A stretch of DNA of 64,000 bases, taken from NCBI GenBank assembly GCA_900239685.1, contig OENT01000032.1, positions 124,001-188,000 of the forward strand, read 5' to 3'. Every line of letters starts with the position of its first letter. The stretch's first letter is position 1. The position numbers and the translations under genes were made by a program. The notes under the pieces are model-generated. The model did not search any database. It saw nothing but the letters and a program-made list of their open reading frames with translations, and was not told where the DNA came from. The stretch is from Rotaria macrura. Lineage: Eukaryota; Rotifera; Eurotatoria; Philodinida; Philodinidae. Shown piece by piece: positions 53,419 to 64,000 of the stretch.

Positions 53419-55150
53419 GGGTATTAGTCATATCATCTTTCAGATTTTTTTCTAATTGAGATAAAATAGAAATGAACAATATCATCCTACAAATAAATTA
53501 TATTATCGATCTACCTTTTCTTGGTTTTTTCTTCGGCAACACTTTGTAATTGAAGTTCGTATTAAATAACTAGTGATGTTACACGAGATCAATATGCACG
53601 AATAGGCAAATAGATGATTATTGAAATTTTCTTCTTAGACCTTGCCAATCAGTCAGTCGGATTTTGCGCAAGTGTGCCTACATATGTGCATACTGACGAT
53701 TCTTTTTCGTTCTTTTTCTTCGTTAGCAATCCCTTGTTTTTTCGTATTTCGTATTTCATTTTTTTTTCTTTTTCATCACTATCAATTGGCAACAGCAGCC
53801 AGCTGTCGGAACTAGTATTAAGCTGTAACCAGTAGGAAAGACTGTGATTGATAAACAAGAAAAAAAAATTGGTTTTATCGCTGCGAATGTATATATATAT
53901 ATATATATGTTTTGATACCATTGTATTTTCTGCATCTGATTGCAACAGCTTGATACTCTTGGCAATTAGAAATGAGAAAAAAACAAGAAAAAACATATTC
54001 GATTTGAAATCAATCGTTATATTATCTGATTGCTATGATTTACTTGATAATTCAAATTTCTCATAATGAGAATTAAAGATGTAACACACATAGAATTAAT
54101 TGATATGAATAGATGAAAAAAATGTCCTATTCGAAATTGTAATTTTTTATTTTGATCTCAGTGTTTCCGTTCTTAGTTTATGACGAAACCAATGCTAACA
54201 TCGTTTAATAATGACAGGTGAACAGTAGTATTTCTTCTTTTTGCTGTTACTACATCGTTACTATTTCACTTCCGTCGCATTGTCAAGGCAAAGCAAATCT
54301 CGAGTGTTGGTCGCGTCGGTACGTTGTAGAATCTAAGCTATATAGTGTATGTATGTGTGTGTGCTCATTCGTCTTATATTATTCCGTTTGAGAACAGAAA
54401 ACATGATCTTCTCTCCATGCCTTCGTCGTCAATTTTTTTGGGCGACGAGAAAAGGAATTGTCGTCTTCGTCGGAAAGAAGAAACACATACACACACACAC
54501 ACCGTTTTTTGGATGAAGAGAAGGAAAAGGTAAGAGGGAAAATAGTGATGTGAGTAGTAGTGCAAAATGCGTCGTTCGTCTTCATTATCAATTTTTTTTG
54601 TTAGACGAGCGGAATGAGCATACTCACAACGTTCGCTCTCTGTTTTTAATAGTTTACCGACATTGCATACATAAAGACTTCAACCGGCTTTCACCTTCAT
54701 TGATTGCAATAGCGAGATGTCTTGTAGTCGAAAAAGAAAAAGAAATTTGAGAGATAGAAAGAGCAATATTTTTTGGGGAGAACAAGACAGGAAGAGAGCC
54801 TTCCGTCCGTAGTGAGTCGTTTTTCTCTCATATGTGTAACTTGCAGTTCATTCTATGAAACTGGTTCAAGCATTGTCTCTATTAGTAAGATAAGTTAACG
54901 CACGTCGTTGAGCATGTCAACCTGAACGTGCAACGAAGCATCAACAGATTAATAGTAAGAAAAATAGGGAGAACTAGAAAGGAAGAGAATATGCTTGGTC
55001 TATTCACTCATCATTTCATATTTTCATAAATAATAACAGAGTCACTGAAAAGAAAAAAAAATGCTAGTCCAAAATAAAACGAGACTCATCTTTTTTTCCT
55101 CTGTTTTAACATATTCATTAGTAGAGAATCTGAAGTAGGTAATTATTTTT
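53419..55150. promoter_or_regulatory. Divergent intergenic region between the RabGAP and NOL4-like genes
   Basis: 1.7 kb lies between oppositely oriented gene starts, so both promoters should be here. It is less AT-rich around 54230-54850, with T-rich and purine-rich tracts, an (AT)n run near 53889-53908 and a short (AC)n near 54486-54502. Open frames here overlap on several strands and are composition-driven. Confidence 0.4.
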
Positions 55151-56606
55151 ATGAAATCTTTTTTAGATATGCTTGCTCATTCTCCCAAGGATCGTTCTCG
55201 ATCACCTCATCGTAATAATGATACAACTATAAATCAAACAAATTCTTCATCCTCGGGTAAACATTTAACATCAACAGTGCAATCTTCAAATCAAAATGAT
55301 ACATCTTCTCAAATAGATACAACTGTTGATGATGGCAGTATGCACAATAATAATATTAATAAAGTTAAAAAAGAAAATGAATCTCAGTTACGCATGAAAA
55401 GTCTGAAAGTATACGATAAAAAAAATTTCAAAAAAAAAACAACAAATCTGTAAACTTTTCATCGTGCTTATTTTAGTCATTCATTCAAGCGTTCATAAAC
55501 GATTCTTCATCCTTGGAATCAACATATGATGAACAAGTGAAAGTACTTGAAAATGCATGTGTAAAAGAATTTCATGATATACCACTTGATCGAATCCGTC
55601 GAATGATCCGTAATATATTTAAAATGCGTAAATCTCAAACATCATCACATACAACGAATTCGTTTCTACATCAAGTATGATGGTTTTAGTTCACATATTA
55701 TATATATATATATATATCACTTATACGTGGTTTTTTTTACAGGAACATACAAATGTTTTGCCACCACCACCGCCACCATTATCGTCCACTGATCGATTTA
55801 ATCCCAATGACAGTAATAATAAGAAAAATCGATCAAATTCAACATCGAATAATACAGTACCAAAAACGGTATGTGTATTTACGTGCATATATACGTTCTT
55901 AAGATGACACGATGCAGCTGTATAATAATACTCGTTTATTAAAACTTTCTACACAAAATGAATTAATTGTTGTGTTTCTTAATCAAAGAAAATATTTTAC
56001 TTCAAATAACATAACTAGTCATTAGTCACGAAACTTCAGTGGATATAGACAGATTAGTTCTTTTCAAGGCATACAATTAAGCTAAAAAAATCTTTTTTTT
56101 TATGCTATTTATAGTCTGATCTAGTTGCTTCATCAGCGTCAACATTATCTGCACTGGATGCCGATTTTCTTCGTCATGCATTTTCTCAACAATTTCGACC
56201 GTCACTTGACCTATCGGCTTACTTTTCGGCAGCTGCTGTTGCTGCGGCATCGAATGGTACTGGTCCCACGTCGCCACTTTTCCGTCCGAATTTTTCTCCG
56301 TCGAATTTTCTTCAATCACTTACCGCGCCACCTCCACCTCTTCCAACTACACTCGTATCACCTCATACACATACTAATGGTTCTTATCAAAGTGTTCTAT
56401 TTTATTTCGTCTATTTTTATTGATCGAATTCTTTTCATTTTTATATAGGAACAAATGATTCGGCAACAGCTAATGCCAATAAACTATCGAAACAAATGAA
56501 ATTATCTAGTAGTGAAATCAATTCCATTAAAGTTCTTGTCAATTCGTATAGAGAAGCAGCTTCGTATTTAAGTCGATCAGCGGATGAACTTGAACAATTG
56601 ATGTAA
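55151..56606 (+). CDS. NOL4: NOL4-like nuclear protein, 5 exons
   Basis: The exons are 55151-55408, 55477-55674, 55743-55868, 56115-56379 (or 56391, same phase) and 56449-56606, about 334 residues. The second exon encodes a helical basic segment (KVLENACVKEFHDIPLDRIRRMIRNIFKMRKS). A proline run and an Ala-rich stretch (SAYFSAAAVAAASNG) follow. The C-terminal helix is INSIKVLVNSYREAASYLSRSADELEQLM, very close to the end of vertebrate NOL4/NOL4L (recalled as ...QLISGYRESAAFLLRSADELE...). Those proteins are nuclear/nucleolar and their molecular role is unclear. This version is roughly half the length of human NOL4. The start is uncertain: tttttttag just after the ATG is also a good acceptor, so an upstream 5' exon could exist. 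The choice between two fourth-intron donors (gttctt, gtgttc) changes only four residues. Confidence 0.72.
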
Positions 56607-57009
56607 TTCTATTTTCATCCATTTATGTATTTATTTGTTTTGGTTTTTTTAATGTAAAAAAATGAAAAAAATATAAATCTTTCACATCTACTTGACATTC
56701 CTATTAAACTCTTCAATTATTTTGCTATTCGTCAGATACTTTAAGATATCATGTAGAATTCGTTGACTACATAAGACAAGGGAAATAAATTATTTTATAT
56801 TTCTTTCGAATCTTTTCAAGTTAGATTTACAATTTTATTGATATAATTCTCGACCAACATTTTTTGAAAGATAAGAAATATAAAGCGGAAAGAATAACGT
56901 CAGTGTGAAGTTGTTATTGCTTTTTATCGAAGCCTTTCTGTTGATGGTTAACATCTTTCATAAATTAATCGGCTTTATAACTTTGCCTATTATGCACGTA
57001 CCTCATACG
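56607..57009. other. Short intergenic gap
   Basis: Separates the NOL4-like stop from the ENPP-like start. AATAAA at 56784-56789 is a possible polyadenylation site for the NOL4-like gene. Confidence 0.4.
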
Positions 57010-58940
57010 ATGTTAATATTTTACATTTTTCAAGTATCGTGGTTGATATGCATAGGTACCACCAAAAAATTATCTGACACACCACGTCTACTGATCATTT
57101 CACTTGACGGTAGGACTTAGAACATCAGTCATAAGTTCTGATGTAAAATAATTTGTTTTGAAGGATTTCGTCATGATTATTTAAATGAACATGATTTACC
57201 AACATTGAGTCGATTTCGAAATGAAGGTATACGTGCTACACATGGGATGCGACCTACATTTACTACGATGACATATCCCAATCATATTTCAATTGCTACA
57301 GGTATATCAGTAGATATTTTTATAGGAACTTCTTTTTTTAATATGATCTTGTGTAAAAAAACATAGGAATGTATCAAGACGAGCATGGAATCATACACAA
57401 TTCTTTCTACGATAATTTATTAAATAAAACTATTGGCATGGGTACGTTTTTTCTTCTATCTAATCGACTAGCAAATATAGTCTATTGAGACGTCGTTTCT
57501 CAGGTAGTCGTGATGATGGACAATGGTCTGATCCGAAAGTAGAACCCATATGGATAACTGCAACAAAACAGGTGCATGCTTATAACGGACACATACATTG
57601 AAGAATATCATATTAGAATTTTTCAGAAAGTAAAATGTGCTGTTCTGTTTTGGCCGGCCTGTCATAATGAATTTTATGGTGTTCGACCATTGATCTATAG
57701 CTGGTTATACACTGATAACATACCGTTCCGTGAAAAAATCGATAATGCTATAGGTTACTTTCGTGAATTACCAGTACAACTTGTCATGCTATATCATTTG
57801 TAAGGTTGATAAATAAACCAAGACTATTTTTAAGTTCATTATAATTTCGTTTAAGTGAACCAGATAAACAAGGACATACATATGGTCCAGATTCACAAGA
57901 AGTACATGATACTGTACGTAGAAATTTATTAGAATAGATTCATCTATATATATATATATATATATTTCTCGCATCAGTTAATACGTCTGGATGGTGATAT
58001 CGAATATTTGTTGAACAGAATAAAGACTGATCTCGACGATGACTTGAATATTATTATACTTTCCGATCATGTACGTCAATATTTCTCTAGAAACTTTATG
58101 TTTTGAGAGATATTTTAAAATTTCTCAGTAAATCAAATACATTTCAACATTTTAAGGGTATGACCAATGTAACAAAAGTAGTGCGACCATTTTTTGAGAA
58201 ATATCTCACTCGAACATCTGTTGAATCGACTGTTCTTGGCGGTGCATTATTCAATGTGATCCCAAAAAGTGGACTCGTAAGTATATATCATTCGAATAAT
58301 ATTTATCTATTATGAGTCCATTCTTGAAAAATAATAGACTGAGGAAGTATACAATAATCTTAGTAATATTCCTAATGTAACAACCTACAGACGTGATGAA
58401 ATGCCTGACCGTTTTCATTATTCAAAACCAGCTTCTCGACTTGGAGAAATAACTGCATTGCCGGACTTCGAAGGCCAGATTATATCACCAGTAAATTTCT
58501 TCAATATTTAAATGGTATACTTGTTTTCATTGAATATTTAGGCGACAACAAATGCACCATATGATAATAAAGGTAATCACGGATGGGACAATACAGTAGC
58601 AACTATGCAAGCTATATTTATGGCTCGTGGTCCTTCGTTTAATAAAAATGTTTCAATTCACTCACTGAATAATGTTGATATTTATCATATTGTCTGTCGT
58701 ATTCTTAAACTTACTCCAAATCCTTATGCTACTGCTGGCTCTCTAGATAATCTGACCAATATATTTCGTACGATTGAAGATGTTACGACACCTAGTGCTT
58801 TCACATCTAGTAATTCAACGATGACAGAATTCACAATAACAACAACGATGACGACATTCATTAATAACACCAGTTGTTTGAATCCTATTCGTTTATTTCA
58901 TGTTCTACTGATGTTTCTTTCATTATCATTCGCTTTTTGA
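57010..58940 (+). CDS. Ectonucleotide pyrophosphatase/phosphodiesterase (ENPP4/5 type), complete, 10 exons
   Basis: The exons are 57010-57109, 57164-57301, 57367-57441, 57504-57571, 57627-57799, 57856-57913, 57978-58070, 58157-58276, 58338-58490 and 58542-58940. All phases agree; 458 residues. The protein is a secreted or membrane-bound two-zinc hydrolase of the alkaline phosphatase superfamily that cleaves extracellular nucleotide or phospholipid diesters. A signal peptide is seen (MLIFYIFQVSWLICIG). Catalytic features in order: first metal Asp in IISLDGFRHDY; the nucleophile Thr in TTMTYPNH; Asp/His pair in EPDKQGHTYGP; Asp/His in ILSDHGMT; the final His in NKGNHGWDN. All expected zinc ligands are present, so it should be active. 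A Thr/Ser-rich stalk and a short hydrophobic C-terminus (LFHVLLMFLSLSFAF) with almost nothing after it suggest either a GPI-anchor signal or a membrane tail. A longer N-terminus using upstream ATGs is possible but fits the signal peptide less well. Confidence 0.93.
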
Positions 58941-61900
58941 AAAATATTCTGACAAAGAGAAAAGAAAATTATTTTTGAATCATATCGGATATTATATTCA
59001 GCTGAACTATGAATATCACAAATCAACCAAACGCTAATAAATAGTGCCATTTTAAAAAAAGAATGTAACTTCAATACATTCATGCAGTTGATTCTAAACG
59101 TTGAAAAACAATTGGAAAGATTCTGACTGTTGATACTATCTAGAGTGCAATAAAACTCTGGCTTGATCAATAAAATATATATCTTAATGCGACTCACATC
59201 TTTTCAAGAAGTTTAATTTATTACTCATATACTAGCAGAAGTACTCGTTTGTCATCATTAGGTCTGTCCTATTTTTAGAACACGTAATCTGCAGCATTGG
59301 ATTGGTTCCTATGGAAATGCACTAATTTCGAAAACTAAACACTGAGTTCTATGTAATGCAATTCATGGCGTACTAGCGTAAGTTGTGTGAAAGTAATAGT
59401 GTCTATAAAATTTTGTTCCGTACATTTGCTGATGATTCTAATCGTAATTTCGTACTTTTTTGAATTTCTAACTTTAAACAGACAAAAACAAAGTGTTTTC
59501 ATCACATTTGAGTCACTGCAATCAATTGAATGTATGGCTCTGATATTATTACGAAGAAAATGAGTTAGTTGCAAACATATTATAAAGTTTTGACAAAAAA
59601 CGTTTTCTAATTTATTTTCTCATAGGATGAGAAAAATATCACAGATAAATTTACTGTGAGCCGTTTGAATCATTGTATTGTTATTGAGAATTGGATGTCA
59701 TTTGTGTACAATATATTTTCAATCATTAATTTGATAAAATATCTAAGGATATAACTTCTATTGTCGATCATAGGATAATTCTATTTTAGGATAGATTCTG
59801 ACATCTCAATTTTTGTAGTTAAATAGTCAACCGTTGCCATGTGGTGACAAAGCAGGAAGAGTAATAAGTTTGAATTTCTATCTCTACAATGCAAAACTTG
59901 TCTTTTGTTATAATCTCTTTTGACACGACTGTAAAGATGAAAAATGACAAGTCTGCTTTGTTCTAAACACTAACTAGAACGGTAAAAGACTGCCAGCCAA
60001 TTTTCATACGACCACTTCACATTTGTCTGTTCTTTTCATGTCCAAAGAAAAGATTTTCATGACAATATAAAAAACAATCAAAATTGACTCGTGTTGAGTC
60101 ATTCGTTTATATTTATCTATATTCTCCTTAAAAGACGAAGTGAAAAAAAATGCAATTGAAGCAAAAAGAAACGTCAATTTTCTCATGAGTAGAAATGACA
60201 ACGTTACTAAGAAAAAATTTATCTTACGACTACTACATGAATGAAAGAGAAAAATGACATTATCACGCAAACAATGACTGATTAGTCGACAATTCATTGA
60301 AACGCATGAGAATGTTAACATGAATAATAAAAACATCAATACAAAAGAATAGAAAAAACATACATAAAATTACGTTTTAACATAGATGTCAAAGATTGAC
60401 TGATGAAATCACATTGACGGAAATCTCAAATTTTGTAGTAGAATATTGATATGATCATATAAAGACTATTCAAAATTAGAATATTCGACGTACCCAATTA
60501 CTGCTTAACAATAGCATCTTGAATGATACTGTTAAATGAAAATATACAATACGAACTCATAAAAATGTTTGACTTCATTTTATTTTCTTCATCCTAAATT
60601 GTTAAATTTTTTTTTGCTTCTCTGATAGAGAAATGTTATCTTTACTGCTTCATAAAAAGCTTTTAAGATTCATAGAACAAGAAAACAAAATTAACTAAAT
60701 TTATGACCAATTGAAATTCGTTACATGTCAATTAATTGTGTTCAGTTAGCATAGTTGATTTTTTTAGAATTTTAGAAGTACTTTTTTAAACAAGTTTCGA
60801 TAATTATCCTAGCGTTTGTTGTCTAAAGAATCTGAATCACAGTTCATTTAATTCATGATAACCTTTTTTTCGGTTTTCTTTTGAATTCCGTAATACTTAT
60901 TCATCATGAGATTGAAATACAATAATATTAAAAACGATAAGCATCCGTTCAAATTCAAACGATAACGAGTTTCTTAATAGGCGATAAATACTCATTAACA
61001 AAGAGAGAATGTTCTCGAAAATGTTGATAGTCAAACACTTGTGAGAAGCATGCAAAGAAAAGAAAAGAATAATTATTATTATACGACATCAAGAGTGAGA
61101 CCTGAAGTTGAATTTCAACTTGAGACAAAGTATCTTATGGATTATGATCGATAAAAAGAATTCGTTATCTTGCCAAGGAAAAATAATCCCATTGCGCTTG
61201 TATATCTCAAGGGATCAAACTATTCGAACTTACTGATTAAATTAACATAAAAATGTAAAATAAAAAATGATTATGAGACATGATGAAATGCATTGAAAAA
61301 ATCGGATGTAAAAACTTTTCTCTTGTCAATCTTTCTACGTTAGTTTGAATTTCTGCTATTAAACATGGTAAAACTACGTTAAAATGCTGTTCTCTCGAAA
61401 ACCTTATGATAAGAAATTTTCCACGACTAGATACGAAGACTTAGTTTTGAAAACTAAGTAAATACTCTAACAAAGATCAAATGAATCCTTTAAAATTTTA
61501 ATTTGCATGGCTCAAATTTTTCCCGCAATAAATCAAGCATATATTTATGGACTGTGATGGTTAAATAGGGAAAACTACTGAATATGATTAAATATGAATG
61601 AGTTATTCGCATAGTTTTTGTTCTATGAACTTGATAGAATCAAAATAAATTTGTCAGTTCAAAACAGACGAAAATGACGGCAAACTATTTAATTTTCGCT
61701 TTGTTTATTTTATTCTAATTCTTATTAACTCATGTAACCTACGATGTAAAGGATGCAATCATCAAATAGAAGAATTTTTCGTTTTTATCTTAATTTCCAT
61801 GATGAGATCAATGAAAAACGTAATAGACTAGAAAAGAAGCAGTAGGTAGATATTTGATTGAAATTCTTCGAGACACATAACAATGAAATCTTTTGTATTT

Positions 61901-63349
61901 TCTTCAAAGTAGGCGAACGGTTTTTATTAAGCACTTATAACATGAGGCAGAGATAAAAATTAAATAGGAGACAAATCCATGACGATAATTTGAATCGAAC
62001 TGTACACAGGATTAGACATATGAATCTTTCTATCCTATTCTGTCATGTTTCATGATTGACGTTGACATTGTAGAAAAAATTAACTCATCTTATTAATATC
62101 TAAATTAACTATTGTTTACGATTTTTCTTAGTAAGAGGCATCATTTTATGTTATATTTGAGAGTAACTAAGAGTTCTGATTGGTTTCACTATTGACTAAC
62201 AATAGTGTCAAACGATAAATATTGTAAAAAGAAGAAAGAAATCGAAATGTAAGCATGCACATTTACAACACTATGTTCAAATATTGTTTGTTTTTGTTGA
62301 CAAGTATCTCTTGTTTAATTAACACAGAAATATAATTGCGTTTATCAATAGTATAGTGGTATACGTCGCGTTATTTTTTAGGATCTAAAATGTTGTAGAA
62401 GTGTTCACATTTCTTTACAGGATGTTTATCAATTTATATCTATTTTCATTTAACTTGTAAGTGAAAGTATCACTTTTTTTTCTGTAGACGTACTTCCGTA
62501 TTGTTGTTTCGCTATGAATATCGTATCATGGTCGAAAGATGATCATAGAGAAATAGACAAATAATTAACAATGAATTGATTATCTAAAAGCTACTGAACG
62601 AGAAAGACAATAGATAGAGAATCAGTATCGTCATGCATCATAGTTTCTTTTAATTCACTTCAACATAATATATGACTGAGAAGTATTATTTGACGATGTT
62701 GGATTTACTGTTTTCCTTTTATTGAAGCAGTAAGTCATTAAACCAAATAAAAAATACTTGTCACCGTACATCGGCTAAAGACAAGGGGGGAAACAGCTAA
62801 TGTTTTTAATTTTTGAATCAATTTAAAATCAAGATAATCAAAAACAATCAGTGACTGGATTGAAATGATAAAATTTGGTATCCTTGTTGTTCGAAATATC
62901 AATCTAGAGACGCACAGTTTAAATCCGATTTTCTTGATTTTTCTGATTAAAATCAATTGACTTAAATCAAAAAAAATCAGAAATCAACTGTTTCCCTCTT
63001 GGGTAAAGATCATATTAAAGTAATTTGATCGATTCAAATTCTTTGACAATTGTCAAAAACTCCCTTCAAACCTTTTTTATGTTACTTCATTCCCATAAAC
63101 GTACTAGGCACACATGAATAGTCTAGTTAACCGGGCGTTTATGGTTTCCTCATTTACAAGCATGCACAACAATTATTTCTTTTGTCTTTTCACAAATGCA
63201 TGATTCGATTTCTTTTTTTCTCTTTCCATTCGAAAAATAAACACTGCACAATGCGAAGGTTACATAAAGAAACTTGTGTTTTCTTCTATTTATTGTCATC
63301 ACATTCTTATTCGTGCGATTTTATTTTCTTCTCACTCTCCAACTGTTTC
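58941..63349. other. 4.4 kb stretch without a supportable gene
   Basis: Both strands hold only short, AT-driven frames. AATAAA at 59169-59174 is a possible ENPP polyadenylation site. The right end should contain the promoter of the galactosyltransferase-like gene. No repeats of note are seen. Confidence 0.5.
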
Positions 63350-63582
63350 ATGCCGATTCATCGTCGTCGAATGTTCATCTATTGTATTGTTACTTTATTG
63401 TTAGTCGTCCAACATTTAGTTTATAAATTTTATTTATCTGATTCTTATTGTAAAGACAAATTTACTGTATCGATACCTGATAATATAAGTGATGGAACAA
63501 GTATAATCAATTTGCATACTCGAATTTTATGTTGGATTCCAACAACAGTCCAACGGCTTGATAGAGCCACTGTCGTTTATGA
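63350..63582 (+). CDS. Core-1 beta-1,3-galactosyltransferase (C1GALT1)-like, first exon (continues past right edge)
   Basis: An ATG at 63350 is followed by a basic start (MPIHRRRMF) and one hydrophobic helix (IYCIVTLLLVVQHLVYKFYL), the layout of a type II Golgi membrane glycosyltransferase. After a ~30-residue stem comes LHTRILCWIPTTVQRLDRATVVYE, matching the start of the catalytic domain in C1GALT1-like enzymes (RILCWVMT...L..KA..V..TW, recalled). The exon ends in a clean gtaagt donor, phase 2; at least 418 nt of intron follow to the window end. The DxD metal motif lies downstream and is not visible. Upstream in-frame ATGs would add a second hydrophobic stretch and are disfavoured. C1GALT1 adds galactose to O-GalNAc (core 1); related beta-1,3 enzymes cannot be excluded from this fragment. 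Confidence 0.66.
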
Positions 63583-64000
63583 GTAAGTGAATCATTATGA
63601 CTTTCCAAAGTAACATCAAGTACTATTCGCAATTAGAATCATCATTAACAGACTACTTTTCCTTTCATAGCATACACGATCATCTTTCTAATAAGATATT
63701 TCATCATAATTCTCCAACATAGTCGAATCGAGCTCAAATTTTCATATAGAAACTTGTAAGCATCATTCATAGTTAAATAGAATAGAGTTGTTTTTATTTT
63801 AATTACCACATTTATACTTGAATGTCTACAGCTCGGTCAAAACACCAAATCCTCGTGATATGCTTTAATAAGAAAAAGTGAGACTTCTGGAAACATTCCA
63901 AAATGTTTTTGAAATATCATAGAAAAATTCAGTGAGATTATATCGAGTCTTGTGTACAGAATTGAATTGTTCGAGAATACAAGTGTATAGAGAGCTAAAG

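Noticed and set aside
53614-54750. Several overlapping frames in the RabGAP/NOL4 divergent region
   Set aside because: They overlap on multiple strands, with no splice partners or motifs; simple repeats explain their composition.
60004-60339. 111-codon minus-strand hydrophobic frame
   Set aside because: Phe/Leu content follows from T-rich sequence; no promoter or homology signal.

Overview
The window is nuclear DNA from an animal. It is strongly AT-rich and its genes are split by mostly 45-90 nt introns that are almost all GT-AG. Stop codons are standard and there is no operon structure. The short introns, the AT bias and the family content (TMEM68, TTC39, TPK1, TBC1D2, NOL4, ENPP, core-1 galactosyltransferase) fit a small invertebrate. 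My inference is a bdelloid rotifer of the Rotaria type, but no sequence here proves that. The gene models were built by hand from splice signals, reading-phase bookkeeping and recalled family motifs.

Layout from left to right. Positions 1-333 (-) hold the N-terminal coding part of a TMEM68-like acyltransferase, cut by the window edge. Positions 1481-8770 (-) hold a 20-exon TTC39-type TPR gene. Its introns contain, on the opposite strand, a complete intronless thiamin pyrophosphokinase gene (TPK1, 7654-8412) and two smaller anonymous reading frames (4355-4870 and 5945-6277). One TTC39 'intron' (2941-4988) has no usable splice donor and may be an insertion. Positions 8771-15912 are a gene desert. 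Positions 15913-21565 (-) hold a four-exon gene for a 944-residue disordered, proline-rich docking-type protein with four YxN motifs. Positions 22623-24362 (+) hold a tandem pair of mannose-6-phosphate-receptor-like membrane proteins, the first with two in-frame stops. Positions 25459-26924 (+) encode an unknown single-pass membrane protein.

Positions 28092-42240 (+) hold a gene for a very large (about 1,870 residue) disordered protein. It is rich in SH3-ligand motifs, ends in a PDZ-ligand tail, and needs a 13-nt microexon to keep frame. Positions 42241-46918 are nearly empty apart from a possible small membrane protein at 46500. Positions 46919-53418 (-) encode a PH / coiled-coil / TBC RabGAP of the TBC1D2 (Armus) type that continues into an unusual C-terminal beta-propeller-like region. 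Positions 55151-56606 (+) encode a NOL4-like nuclear protein. Positions 57010-58940 (+) encode an ectonucleotide pyrophosphatase/phosphodiesterase with every metal ligand visible. Positions 58941-63349 are a second desert. From 63350 (+) comes the first exon of a core-1 beta-1,3-galactosyltransferase-like type II membrane enzyme, cut by the right edge.

The genes do not form one pathway. They are ordinary metazoan housekeeping and signalling genes. The most unusual items are the nested antisense genes in TTC39, the splice-less 2 kb block, the RabGAP-propeller architecture, the decaying receptor copy and a fold-back repeat at 18.37-18.68 kb. No tRNA, rRNA, CRISPR array or recognisable autonomous transposon was seen.
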